Notes: generated by a model from the letters alone, not told the origin. 64,000 nucleotides of DNA from Allium sativum (GCA_030737875.1 CM060922.1:227954335-228018334); one strand, 5' to 3'; counted from the first letter of the stretch, positions 48,671 to 60,499 are shown. Translations and numbers: made by a program.

Positions 48671-48982
48671 CTAATCCAATCCCAAAATAACATCGAATTC
48701 GGTAAAATTCATGACGATCACGATGGTAGGAAACCGATATCGGGAAAAAGAGACCGGCACCTCACAAATCCAGCTAAGATCGAGAGAACCCCCAACCGGA
48801 TTATGGACAGTGATGGGCTTTTTGAGCTTTTTCAAATTCAAATCCAACTTCTTAACTGCATTCTTTGCAATAAAGCTTTGTGACGCGCCTGTATCAAATA
48901 GTACTTTAACTGGAATGTTTTTGACAGTAAGCGTGCCCTCCAAAACATCAGACCTTTCCCGACCAGATGAAGATGCAGACAC
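48671..48982 (-). pseudogene. Element A protease (retropepsin) domain
   Basis: The frame contains 'GTLTVKNIPVKVLFDTGASQ', with the DTGA active site, and 'FDVILGLD', where the usual next residue Trp is replaced by a TAG at 48671-48673. It lies in a different frame from both the upstream gag and the downstream RT. Retropepsins cut the Gag-Pol polyprotein during particle maturation, and this copy cannot be read through. Confidence 0.85.
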
Positions 48983-48996
48983 TTATGCCACTTCAT

Positions 48997-49881
48997 TTAC
49001 ATGTACTGCTTCAGGTTTCTTTGATAGCTGGCAGGCCTTTGAAAGATGCCCAACTGATGGCATCGATTGAATTTTCTAATCTCTTGAAACTTGTCCTTGG
49101 ATTTAGATCCTTCCCTTTTCAAAGATCTACATTTCCTTATCGAATGCCCTTGCTGATTACACTTCAGACATACCACTGTCTTTACCTTTTTCTGACTAGC
49201 CTTTGGCCTCTTATTGCCTTCAGACTTTGTACTCGACTCAGGATGCGTACTTGTCTCTGGGCTATCAATTTCAAATTTCCTTTTGTTGCTAAAGCTAGCT
49301 TCCTCTTCGTTGACAAAAAGACCACGCTTATCAAGATCTTCATACTGATAAGCAATGTATATCATTTCAGTAAAAGGAAGCTTCACATGCCCTATCACAC
49401 TATTCTGGTACTTCCTTTGAAGATCATTAATAAACCTCAGATTCTTCCTCTTTAGATTTTGAATTAGATTAGGGGCAAAATGAGAAAGTTCATTGAATTT
49501 CTTATGATATTTTGGGATATTCATATCTCCTTGTATCAAATAGTAGAATTCATCACATAACCGCTCAGTTGCTTCCGGAGGAGTAAATCTTTCACTAAAA
49601 ATCTCTTTGAATCTATCCCAAGTGATATCACCTTCTGGATTATCTTTAATGATTGTTTCCCACCAGATTAAAGCTTCTTCTTTGAGCACCCAAGATTCCA
49701 CTAATCTTTTCTGATCATCACTCAGTTGGAAACGCTCAAAAATTCTTTCAGCAGAACTCATCCAAGCTTGAGTCTGAATAATCGATACATTGCCCGAGAA
49801 TTGTGCTCCACCCAGATTTCGATATCTCTTGAACAGAGCCTCTAGATCTTGTTCTGCATTCCTTCTATTTCTGACACTCAT
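48997..49881 (-). pseudogene. Element A gag with CCHC zinc knuckle
   Basis: The 294-residue frame begins with a plausible ATG at 49881. It contains a Retrotrans_gag domain ('AWMSSAERIF', 'KEEALIWWE', 'FKEIFSERFTP', 'FYYLIQGDMNIPKYHKKFNE'), a basic linker, and the zinc knuckle 'CLKCNQQGHSIRKC' near residues 238-251. Gag forms the cytoplasmic particle and packages RNA. Just past the knuckle the frame is lost by a shift near 49040, where a second knuckle-like 'CHQLG' is interrupted, so Gag-Pol continuity is broken. Gag itself is otherwise free of stops. Confidence 0.85.
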
Positions 49882-50118
49882 TTTCTAGTACCTCTACAAA
49901 TAGCAGACCAAGTGTCAGGTCAATAGAAAAGATATTATAAAGCATAGAAACATATACTTGAATGTAAATGTATCTAACGAGGTGTATTTCATTCTGCTAT
50001 ACTCATACTAGGATATTACTGATCCTATCTGTAATGAGTTATTCGTCCTAGAATACTACTGGTTCTATTTCTGACGAATTCGTTAATATGTTATATTCCA
50101 GAACTAAGCTTAACCAAA

Positions 50119-50130
50119 GCTCTGATACCA
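50119..50130 (-). other. Primer-binding site of element A (tRNA-iMet)
   Basis: The minus strand reads TGGTATCAGAGC, a perfect match to the classic initiator methionine tRNA primer site. It is three bases from the 5' LTR start at 50134. Confidence 0.9.
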
Positions 50131-50133
50131 AGT

Positions 50134-50325
50134 TGTGACGACTCCAAAACCCCATACGACGGTGTCAAGGGTAATCTTTGGAATATAACACATAAACAGT
50201 AACAGTAGAATAGAAATAAATAAATACACCAGATAATGTACAAATAATACATTGGATAAATATAATCATCAGAGTTACACAGTATACAGGATCATACTTA
50301 GTACAAAATACAGTTCAGCTATACA
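50134..50325 (-). repeat. 5' LTR remnant of element A, 192 bp
   Basis: It matches 40074-40268 from TGTGACGAC through 'cagctataca'. Homology stops abruptly at 50325-50326 ('tacaagacttgcag' against 'tacataaatgtct'). More than 4.7 kb of LTR is absent, so the element lost its promoter. Confidence 0.85.
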
Positions 50326-50404
50326 AGACTTGCAGTTCCCCATCCACGGTAAAAATCCCAACATAAAACAGTGTCAAACAAAATGTTATTCAATCCTTTG
50401 ATGA
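50326..50404. other. Junction between elements A and B
   Basis: This short sequence matches neither LTR family. It marks a deletion or rearrangement between the truncated LTR of A and the degenerate start of the B LTR. Confidence 0.4.
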
Positions 50405-50639
50405 TTGCTATAAAACCCTACGTCCATTAATGTCACTCACTAAGGGAATGCATTAACTTTCATGGAGCATTGAAGTAAATAGAATAGAATTTTACAAGAC
50501 AGATACATGAAATAGTACTTGAAAATTTTATAACTTTATTGCAGTGGAAACAGAAACAAGTTTGGTTACATTTTCAAATCCCATCTTACTAAAAACCAAG
50601 TACATAATATCACTCTTGTACAAAAACCATCAGAGTACA

Positions 50640-53100
50640 TAATTTTTAAAACCATAATCCCCAATCCAAAATGCCATATGAAGGAGAAACAAAGCTAAGC
50701 ATTACTTTCAGCACTTCAAGAAGGAAAATCCAAGTCAAGATCCACTAATCCCACGCTGAGAACCAGGGGGAAAAGGAAAGAAAAGAGGCGAAACAAACGA
50801 GGTCAGACATAAACTCTGGCGAGTCCAGTAACCTTAACAATACAATTAGTAAAGTAATAGGGTAAGAACGTAAACTGGACATAAGGAATGACTGTAACAC
50901 AAGCAGATATGACAAGGTAAACAAGGCAAGTAAGATAGAACATCGACTGCGCTCCTAACTACTATACGACATGGTCTGCACCGTACCAACATACTAGTTA
51001 TATACTAAAAGATGATCCGTCTTAACTAAATAGAATGATGATAGTTTCGTGTACTTCTAGCCGCCATCATAGGTAATCATCGTGCACCTATCACTAATAG
51101 ATGTAGCCATTATCCTCCCTGTTCGATTATGCACCTCTAGTTGCTATCATAGGTAACCAATATGCACCTATCACCACTAGATGTACCGTCCCTATTCAAT
51201 TATGTACTTCTAGCTGCTATCATAGGTAACCAACGTGTACCTAGCACTACAAGATGTACCCTCCCTATTTGATTATGTACCTGTAGCTACTATCATAGGT
51301 AACCAACGTGTACCTATCACCACTAGATGAACCTACCCCATTCAATCGGCTCCCTAACTCGTAGATACCTGTGCTGTTCCCACAATAAGGTGTATCACTC
51401 TTTAAGATTGCAACCTCGATACTACTGAAATGCACAGCTTGTACCTACACGATGCAACAACGTCTAACCTACCAGCCCGGACCCACGAACGCATAGAATA
51501 ACTTAAGGAATAAGGTAAGTTATAAGGAACGATAAGGGAAGATGAAATAACTTATGTAACAAGGAAAGTTGTACTTAATTGAAGATTAAGTAATCTGTAA
51601 AGGCAAGAATAAATCTACAAATGATGTTAACATAAGTTATATGAATGACATAACAGATGATTGGTTGATTTGAGTAATTCTTTGAGTGTTAATCTGATGA
51701 TGATTTCGGTCTTTGGGGTTGATACTTAAGGAGCTATTCTCTTAACCAATGTATATGTGAAACACAATTAAAAGCACTTAACCAAGATAAGTCATGTGGT
51801 AAGACATGGGTATAAAAAAAAGGGTTAAGTGGGTGACATGGGTAGCATGTGAAACACGATTAAGAACACTTAACCAAGATAAGACATGTGGGAAGACATA
51901 GGAACCGTAAAGGGGTTAAGTGGGTGACATGGGTAGCATGTATTGCATGGGTAGCATGCATAACATATTTAAGGATGACATGGGTAGCATGTATTGCATG
52001 GGTAGCATGCATAACATAATTAAAGCATTTAATCAAGATGAGACATGTGGTAAGACATGGGGATAAAAGGTGTTAAGTGTGGATCAAGCTTAGGAGGGAA
52101 GCTTGTGTCAAGTGTGGGGACCCTTTTAAACCAGTAACCCATTTTAGTATTTATATAGAGGACAGGGAAACGCTTACTAGGGCTGATTGTAAGAGGTCAA
52201 TAAAGAGGTAGCGGTTGCAGTGCAAGTCCAACAGAGTCATGTGCGTGCGTGGGTCCGGGCTGGTAGGTAAGACGTTGTTGCATTGTGTAAGTATAAGCTG
52301 TGCATTTCAATAGTATCGGGGTTGCCACCTTAGGGAGTGATACACCCTATTGTGGGACCAGCACAAGTATCTACGAGTTAGGAGGCCGATCGAATGGGGA
52401 AGCTACATCTAGTGGTGATAGGTACACGTTGGTTACCTATGATAACAGCTAGGGGTACATAATCAAATATGGAGGGTACATCTAATAGTGATAAGTACGA
52501 GTTGGTTACCTATGATAGCAGCTAGAAGTACATAATTGAATAGGGACAGTACGTCTAGTGGTGATAGGTGCATAATGGTTACCTATGATAGTAGCTAGAG
52601 GTGCATAATCGAACAGGGAGGATAGTGGATACATCTAGTAGTGATAGGTGCACGATGATTACCTATGATGGCGGCTACAAGTACCCGAAACTATCATCAT
52701 TCTATTTAGTTAAGAGGGATTATCTTTTAGTATGTAACTAGTATGTTGGTATGGTGCAGAGCATGTCGTATAGTAGTTAGGAGCGCAGTCGATGTTCTAT
52801 CTTACTTACCTAGTTTACCTTGTCATATCTTCTTGTGTTACAGTCATTCCTTATATCTAGTTTATGTTCTTATCCTTTTACCTTACTAATTGTATTGTTA
52901 AATTTATTGGACTCGCCAGACTTTATGTCTGACCTCGTTTGTTTCGCCTCTTTTCTTTCCTTCCCCCCTCCCCCAGGTTCTCAGGGTGGGATTAGTGGAG
53001 CTTGACTTGGATTTTCCTACTTAGATTGCTGAAAGTAATGCTTAGCTTTGTTTCTCCTTCATATGGCATTTTGGATTGGGGATTATGGTTTTAAAAATTC
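50640..53100. repeat. Long inverted repeat, arms ~850 bp
   Basis: 50640-50699 is almost the perfect reverse complement of 53041-53100, and the match continues inward to 'agcccggacccacgaacgcat' (ending near 51494), whose complement starts near 52240. The arms include the ~73-bp tandem units at 51040-51330, mirrored at 52430-52690. Identity is roughly 90% by eye. Transcription through it would give a long hairpin RNA. Confidence 0.9.
51040..51330. repeat. Tandem units of ~73-81 bp containing 'tatcataggtaacca'
   Basis: 'tcataggt' recurs at 51067, 51148, 51220 and 51293 with conserved 'tgtacctatcaccactagatg' surroundings. The complementary array lies at 52430-52690 in the opposite arm. Confidence 0.8.
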
Positions 53101-54002
53101 CTGAATGGATATGCACTGATAAAGCTTCCAAAAATGACAGTGAACTTTTTTTTAGCATGTTTAAGGAAATTAGCAAATATTTATTTCCAGGGACAACCGT
53201 GATATCATTTTTGGAAAGCAATCAATCCTCATTGATGACCAGAAATCACGCATAGAATTCGTGCATGACTTTGTTGGACTTGCACTGCCACCGCTAACTC
53301 TTTATTGAACACTTACAATAAACTCCAGTAAGCGTGTCGCTGCCCTCTATATAGATAGGTTACTGGTTGAAAAGGGTCCCCACACTTGACACGAGCTTCC
53401 CTCCTAAGCTTGGTCCCCACTTAACCCCTTTTATCCCCATGTCTTATCACATGTCTCATCTTGGTTAAGTGTTTTAATTATGTTATGCATCCTACCCATG
53501 CAATACATGCTACCCATCTCATCCTTAAATATGTTATGCATGCTACCCATGCAATACATGCTACCCATGTCACCCACTTAATCCCTCTATGGTTCTCATG
53601 TCTTCCCACATGTCTTATCTTGGTTAAGTGTTCTTAATCGTGTTTGACATGCTACCCATGTCACCCACTTAACCCTTTTTTTATACTCATGTCTTACCAC
53701 ATGCCTCATCTTGGTTAAGTGCTTTTAATTGCGTTTCACGTATACATTTGTTAGGAGAATAGCTCCCTACGTATCAACCCCGAAGACCGAAATCAACATC
53801 ATATTGACACTAAGAGATTTACTCAACTCGACCAATCTTTTGTTATGTCATTCATATAACTTATGTTATCTTCATTTGTAGATTTATTCTTGCCTTAACA
53901 GATTACTTAATCTTCAATTAAGTACAACTTTCCTTGTTACATAAGCTATTTCATCTTCCCATATCGTTCCTTATAACTTACCATATTCCATAAGTTATTC
54001 GG
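51497..54002. repeat. Second inverted repeat, arms ~740 bp
   Basis: 51497-52235 is the reverse complement of 53263-54002. Junction-proximal matches include 'gcaagtccaacagagtcatg' (52216-52235) against 'catgactttgttggacttgc' (53263), and 'aataacttaaggaata' against the sequence ending near 54000. Within it 'catgggtagcatg' and its complement recur many times. Confidence 0.9.
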
Positions 54003-54153
54003 TTTTCTCCTTCGTTCATTATATCTTACCTTATTCCACAAGTTATAATTCCCACTTATCCCTAGGACAAGCCAACCTATTATTGTTTCCTTTTCTTAAG
54101 TCCATTAATTCATAATAACTAAAATTTTGCAAGACCTCCCATATTAGATTACC

Positions 54154-54328
54154 GTTTGCGGTTGCTGGATATGCCGGGCGGTTCCGGGTAGGCTTATACC
54201 ACAAACCAATCTAGCCTCGCATCTTTGCATTATTGCGCATCTAGTTTCTGCCCTTGACCTCTCACATTAGATACCGTTTGCAGTTGCTGGACATGCCAGG
54301 CGGTTCCGAGCAGGCTTACACCGTAAAC
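54154..54328 (-). repeat. Two hairpin units in the element B LTR
   Basis: Unit 1 (54154-54206) pairs GTTTGCGGT with ACCACAAAC, one mismatch in nine. Unit 2 (54276-54328) pairs GTTTGC with GTAAAC through a wobble. Both enclose the GCCGGGCGGTTCCGGG-type core. This is the same motif as 39817-39993, in opposite orientation. Confidence 0.75.
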
Positions 54329-55164
54329 CCATCTAACCACGTGTCTTAGGCGTTCATTATTACTAAGTTCATCTCAAATCATGGATTATAGTGGTTCTCA
54401 ATTACATATAAATTCCAATCGAAATTTATGTGACAAATTCTTATCCAATTTATGCCTATAATCCCAAGTTTACGGGTTATACCAAATTATACCCAACCCG
54501 TCTTCATAGTTATTCATAATTTGTGCCAAAAACCCATGTATAAAAATTATACCCAAATTATGTCCAAACCAACTTCCATGGTTACCAACAATTTATGCCA
54601 ATAATTCACATTTTACACATTATTCAATATTCCCTAAACTTTTCCCAATCATTCAAACGTTATTCGTACGCAAATCTCACGTAATATGTTAGGCTCGAAG
54701 TTAGCCTAACCTCATAAAAAGAAAAAGGAAAAGGAGGAGGAAAGAGAATCAAAACTTGCATAAACATAAGAACATGCATATGAACATAAACAGGCATGTA
54801 ATGACAAAATAGATCTGAAAGGCATATTAAAGGTTTATGGGTATGAATCAAAAAGGTAACAATTTGCAAACTTGATAAGATTCATTACATGCATATTCAT
54901 ATAATCCAATTCAGAACTTATCACAAATACTTTTAATTTAATTATCTTGTGAAAGTAACATAGACTCATAGCGATAGAATTAAGGATAGAATAAAACTGA
55001 AACCTGGTTTCTGAAGTTGATTAGCTAAACCGTTGATGTTGGCTTTGATTCTTATCTTCCAACTTGAATTTGATTTACTTTGGTGGAGGCTAGGTTAGTC
55101 TAGAGTTGAGCAGAAAGAAGGCGCCATGAATTGATTTAATGAAATTAGGGTTAGGTCTAGATGT

Positions 55165-55173
55165 GTTTATATA
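55165..55173 (-). promoter_or_regulatory. LTR TATA box of element B
   Basis: The minus strand reads TATATAAAC about 500 bp from the LTR 5' end at 55672. The element C LTR has the same box at 61044-61052 in the same context. Confidence 0.6.
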
Positions 55174-55309
55174 GGTGAATTAGGGCCTTTAAATTAGGTT
55201 AGGATCCACCTAAACCATCCAAACCAAGAATACACATAACCCAGCCAATCAAAAGACGCCACATATGCCCTAAAACACAAGAACTTGTCACCGCCTGTTC
55301 TGGCCCGAT

Positions 55310-55405
55310 GGGGTCGACCCCTACAGGGGGGTTGACACTTATATCGACACCCCTATAGGGGGTCGACACCTATGTAGACTCCCCTAGGGGGGGTCGACAC
55401 CCTCA
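55310..55405. repeat. GC-rich tandem module 'ggggtcgacacccc'
   Basis: Near-palindromic units around GTCGAC with C5/G5-type arms repeat three to four times at about 30-35 bp. The element C LTR has an unrelated GC-rich tandem module at the equivalent place (61225-61335). Confidence 0.7.
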
Positions 55406-55672
55406 CGTGGGATAATTCCCTTCCAGCCCGCTTTTGCTGATTTGAATTTCGAATTCATTTTTAATTATTATATTAATTCTGATTTAAACTGAAATCTTCT
55501 AACCTCCATAACTTCTTCATACTGAATCCGTTTTATGCAAACTCGCACCCTATCTCAAGCAGAATTCCGAGACGAACGCATTGGTGCAACCTGTTTCCCT
55601 TAATTCCTATTCTAAAAATTAAATGTTCTTAAATTTGTCAATTTTAATATTATAAAATTACGGGGTGTTACA

Positions 55673-55690
55673 TTCTCCCCTCCTTAAAGG
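55673..55690 (-). other. Polypurine tract of element B
   Basis: The minus strand reads CCTTTAAGGAGGGGAGAA immediately before the LTR, preceded by 'TTTCGGGGATGAAAT'. Confidence 0.8.
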
Positions 55691-56246
55691 ATTTCATCCC
55701 CGAAATATTCAAGTTAAGAAGAATGTATCCTACCATCCAAAATCCACCTACTCAACCATCATCCACAAGTATGCATTATCCTTAAAAAAATCTAATGCTA
55801 TATGAACATGTGCAAAAGTGTGTGTATGTGTTCCTTATCTAATGCAAAGATTAGGCGGTCTACTGATTCAGTCGACCTCCTTAATGCGAATTATGTTAGT
55901 GCCATGAGTCCCACATGTACGCAATTATTCCTAATGCACTTTATAATTTCTATATGAGTGCACAATCATTCACACAAATTCAACATCCATGTGATAACAC
56001 ATCAAATTCCAATCAATATACAGATATATGCAATATGAAATTGACTGAGCCGATCTTAGTGCTTAAAGTGTGTGTAAATGCATCCATGAGCAACCACTTG
56101 CAACCACTTGCCATAACATGTTTCAGACACATGTTTACAACCATAGGATTTTCTACCTAAAGATTGAAGATATACTCGAGAGGATATACTAAACGATAGA
56201 ACAAGTATAAGAAAAGCAGTAGAAAAAAGAGAAGTTAAAACATACC
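55691..56246. other. Element B 3' untranslated region
   Basis: No domain was recognised. The frame at 55915-56160 shows no family resemblance. A closely similar segment follows the polypurine tract of element C (61640-62040), which shows that the two elements are close relatives. Confidence 0.5.
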
Positions 56247-58079
56247 CTCAAAAAGGAAAGGGTATGACACACGTATCTTGTCTTCCATCTCCTAAGTCGC
56301 GTCTCCTTGATCATCTCCCCATTGGACTTTAACCAACTTGACCACTCGGTTGCGTAACTTCTTGACCTCTAATCCAAGAATGCATGTAGGAGCTCATCTA
56401 ATTATGGCATCTCGCTCTACTTCCACTTCTTTAAGCAAGTTCGGCTTTATTACTTCCACGGTACCATGTAAACACTTCCGCAAATGCGACACGTGAAACA
56501 CATCATGCACACTACTAAGCTTCTCAGGAAACTTCACTCTATACGCCATCTGCCCAATCCGCTCTGTAATGGGAAATGGCCCTATACGAACCTCGGTGCC
56601 AATTTCCCTATTGGTCCAAAGCAAACTACGTTCCTCAATGGTGATACTTTAATAAAGACCATGTCTCCAATGTCGAACTCAAGATCAGTCCTTCTCCTAT
56701 CAGCATATGACTTTTGTCGGTCCTGTGCCATTTTCATACGTCATCGAATCAATTCTATCTTCTCTGAAGTTTCCCTAATCATATTGGGCCCAAGCAAAAT
56801 CTTATCCGTAGATTCCCACCAACAAGTCGGTGATCGGCAAGGTCGTCCATATAGAGCCTCAAAAGGAGCCATGTCGATACTAGTCTGATAGCTTTTGTTG
56901 TAGGCGAACTCCAGTAATGGAAGGTTTTCCTCCCACGTCCCTCCAAAATCCAAGATGCATAGCCTCTAAAAATATTCTAGGATCCGATTCACTCTTTTTG
57001 TTTGGCCGTCTGTCTAAGGGTGATAAGCGATGCTCAATCGTAACTGCATACCTACCATCTCTTGCATATCACCCTTTCCTCTTACATTAAAACTGCGCCA
57101 AGCCCTGCCCCGCAAGCATCAGTATACTCTGTGAATGGTTTACTCCCATGTGGAAATACTAAAACAGGAGCTGTTGTCAAATCCCTCTTCAAGCATTGGA
57201 AAGCATCATCACAGTCAATATCCCAAGAGAAATTCAAGTTCTTCTTTGTTAACCATGTAAGTGGGGCTGATATCTTCGCGAAGTCCTTAATGAACTTCCT
57301 ATAATAGTCCGCCAAACCAAGGAAACTTTTTACTTCCTATGCATTTCTAGGAATTTTCCAATCTTGGATTGCTACCACCTTCACAGGATCCACAGCTATC
57401 CCTTCCTTAGAGACCACGTGCCCTAAGAACCTCACTTCCTCCCACCAAAAATGACATTTGGAGAACATGCTTTGAGTTGATTTGCTAGAATAGTCTCTAA
57501 GACTTCCCTAAGATGTAGGGCGTGCTCTTCCTCGCTTCTAGAAAATATCAAGATGTCATCCACAAGAACTACCACGAACTTGTTTAGAAACTCCCTAAAC
57601 ACACTACTCATCAAGTCTACGAAGTATGCGGGTGCATTCGTCAAACCAAAAGGCATGACGAACCATTCAAAGAAACCATTGGGAGTCCTAAAGGCAGTAT
57701 TATCTATACTATCCTCAGCTACCCTCAACTGATGAAATCCAGTAGCTAAGTCCAACTACGAGAAAACTGAAGCACGTACAAACTGATTGAACAAATCATC
57801 TATCCTCGGCAATGAGTGCCTATTTTTCTTCGTGAGTTTATTTAGCTCCCTATAGTTCACACACAATCTAAGAGAACCATCAGCCTTCGTGGCAAAAACA
57901 ACTGGAGCACCCCACTCCAAGATACTTCCTCTTATGAACCCTTTTTCAAGAAACTCTTTCACTTGCTTACTAAGCTCCCTCCTTTCCCTTGGAGCAATGT
58001 AGCGCACATGCAACGCAACTGGCTTTGCATTGTTTGCCAAATATATACGGAAATCTATCTTGCGTTTTGGAGGTAAGCC
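56247..58079 (-). pseudogene. Element B pol remnant, internally deleted
   Basis: From right to left: 58079-57756 is the RT N-terminal half ('[11 protein letters not shown]', '[13 protein letters not shown]', 'LPRIDDLF'), ending in a TAG. 57755-57432 continues in frame with '[11 protein letters not shown]', 'FFEWFVMPFGLTNAPA' and the catalytic 'VLVDDILIFS'. 57315-57082 holds the end of RT and the start of RNase H. The sequence then jumps directly to the end of the integrase core (about 57040-56953) and 'FGGTWEENLPLLEFAYNKSY', so most of RNase H and the integrase zinc and catalytic regions are deleted. 56624-56394 has 'VHDVFHVSHLRK', and 56370-56250 a chromodomain-like tail with a stop. Gag and protease would lie beyond the element C insertion at 58080. 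Confidence 0.85.
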
Positions 58080-59304
58080 TGTAATACCCCACCTCAGCTA
58101 GGGTCACTCACAAAGGGAATGCACTAGTTTTGGAGGAGCGTTATCGAGGTAAACAAACACAGAAATATTACAAGACAGAACATAGATAAAACAACGGAAA
58201 AATTAAAAGAAAATTTTCATTACTTTCAAGAAGAGTCAAAACCTTTTACATCAAATAGCCAAGGTCATTATTTTCCATTACAACAAATTCTGTCTTGCAT
58301 AAATAAAGAAGCATAAACTTAAAACATCAAAAGTTGCTTAATTCCCCAAAGGTAGCAGAAAATGTAGCCATAGCATAGCTCGAGATCAAACCATACATGA
58401 GCTGAACCAAAAGCAACCGAAATCCAAGCTAAGTGCTAGAGTTTCCTCCCTGAGAACCTTGGGCGGGGGGGAACGAAAGAAAAAGAGGCAAAAGAAAATG
58501 GGTCAGTCATAAAGACTGGTAAGTCCTAGTGAATTTCAGCATAAAAACAAGTAAAGGTAACATGACATGTACAAACTGAAAGTAAACATAAGGATGATGA
58601 GACGATGGGCAAGATAGACTAAGATAACATGATAAATCACGTATAAATCAGGTATAGCATCACATATTCAAGGTTCTCTGCATCAATTGTACTAGAATCC
58701 CAAACCCATGTCTTATATTAATCACGAAATGATCCCTTGGCCCAATATCATGGAATGACCCATTACTAGGTCCAACGGAACGATCCACTAGTCGATCGGC
58801 TCCCTACAAGTTCTAGCTCGTCATGTGTGTCTGTGTCATACGGCCCTATCACGAATGTAGTCACCTGTGCTAGGTCCACCATAGGGTGTATCAAGCCCTA
58901 GGGTGCCAACCACCGACACGAATCAAGTATGCATAGATAAACCTACTGATGCCCAATGCCTGCTTTTTCAACTCTGGACCACGTGCATGACCATAGCCCG
59001 CCTGAACCAACACTGGCGCACCAACACAGCCGTCGTTCTGGTCGCTTACAATCAGCCAAGTAATCGTGCCCCACCCTGCCTAGTCCCAGGGTACCATGAT
59101 ACATCTAGTGGGTTACTGCTAAAACGGACCGCGTAACTAGGGTTTCCATCCAATAGGTTAAGTGTTGTCATTTAAATTCGTGACTTAACCCCTATCAGTC
59201 TAGCATGCCAAGTTGGTTAAGTGTTGTCTAACACGTTCATGACTTTACCCTATCATGTGGCATTAATTCCTTAATGCACCCCAACCTCTCACATCAGACC
59301 TGTT

Positions 59305-59467
59305 GTTGTGGTCACTGGATATGTCGGGCGCTTCCGGGCAGAATTACACCACAACTCAGTCTGACCTCGGGTTTTCAAGTGCGATATGACCAACTACCCA
59401 CATTGGATCCTATTGTTTGCAGTAACTGGATTTGTCGGGCGGTTCCGGGCAGAATTACTCTGCAAAC
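59305..59467 (-). repeat. Two hairpin units in the element C LTR
   Basis: Unit 1 (59305-59355) pairs GTTGTGGT with ACCACAAC. Unit 2 (59415-59467) pairs GTTTGCAG with CTGCAAAC. Both enclose 'gtcgggcg-ttccgggcagaatta'. Stem sequences differ from those at 39817-39993 and 54154-54328, yet pairing is kept. Confidence 0.8.
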
Positions 59468-60499
59468 TCAACCCAAACTCGAGTTGGCCATTTTCAAGTT
59501 CATTCTAGTGTCATGTCCATGTTCAAGATTCATGTCAAGTTCGTGTCAAGTTTTCAAGGTAAGTTTCATACCAAGTTTCCTATAATTACCAATTTTTCCC
59601 AACGTTACCCCGTCTAAATATTAGGCTAACAATCTTAGCCTAATTTACCGTCCGCATTATTTTTGACATATAATATTAGGCTAAAAACTTAGCCTAATTT
59701 AACGTACGCAAAATTGGCATAATGCAATTCATTAACATAAACATGACATAGGTGTAAACTTGGCATTTTCGGCATAGTCAATATGAACATCATAGGTGTG
59801 AACTTGCAAAATAGACAACATGAATATCATAGGTGTGAATCTTGCAACGTAGACTAAATCAACATACATATATGTGAACTTGCAACATAGACTAAATCAA
59901 CTTACATATATGTGAACTTGCAAATCAATCACGAGCATATGAATAAGTGTGAACTTGAAATATGACATAGGTTTAACATATACACATAAACATGTAGATC
60001 TAACATTTGGTCACATATGTGATATGATTTTACAACCTAAAACTTGCATAACATGATAAACTACACAACTTGTCATAACGGGTTATACTTCAAGTTCATA
60101 TACACATGAATAGACTTATTCATTAACTCCCAATTCAACATAATAATAAAATAGGACCACAGGCATAGATCAATATCATAACATAATCAACATTATTCTT
60201 TTATCAATCTATTTTTAAGGCATGACATAACTGAATAAATTGATTAAAACATCGCAGGCATATAGATCTGATTACATTATTGATCATGAAAAGGTTTGAA
60301 TAATAATCTAGTTTCAAGAACAAGGATAGATCTAATTTAAATAGAAAAATCCCCAAAATCAAGATCCAAGGACAAATAAAGAAAAGGTATGAATAGAAAA
60401 TCAAGCTTAGATCCGATATCAAAGTTATAATCCTAGGCAATAACCTCATGGTCATGAATCTTAGGTAATTAGTCACAATTGTCCTTGTCATAGTCATAG

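Larger units (their letters stand above)
40074..50325 (-). mobile_element. Ty3/gypsy element A (Tekay/Del-like), decayed
   Basis: The order from right to left is: 5' LTR remnant (50134-50325), primer-binding site, gag, protease, reverse transcriptase-RNase H, integrase with chromodomain-like tail, polypurine tract, 3' LTR (40074-44996). The domain order is that of Ty3/gypsy. The very long LTR, the Met primer site and the chromodomain-like C-terminus point to the Tekay/Del chromoviruses. About eight differences are visible over the ~190 bp where both LTRs can be compared, near 4%. The 5' LTR is cut after 192 bp, and no target duplication can be seen. Confidence 0.85.
50405..55672 (-). mobile_element. 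Element B 3' LTR with inverted duplication
   Basis: The degenerate left end ('ctataaaaccctacgtcc', then 'gtcactcactaagggaatgca') matches the starts of the element C LTRs. The right end GGGGTGTTACA meets a polypurine tract at 55673. The LTR is 5.3 kb against 3.46 kb in C because an inverted copy of its left half is inserted: arms 50640-51490 with 52240-53100, and 51497-52235 with 53263-54002. The order is segment 1 forward, segment 2 inverted, segment 1 inverted, 160 bp of other sequence, segment 2 forward. The start, hairpin motif, TATA box and tail follow the normal order. Confidence 0.8.

Noticed and set aside
48711..49455. Plus-strand frames of 119 and 162 codons
   Set aside because: They are antisense shadows of the element A protease and gag frames.
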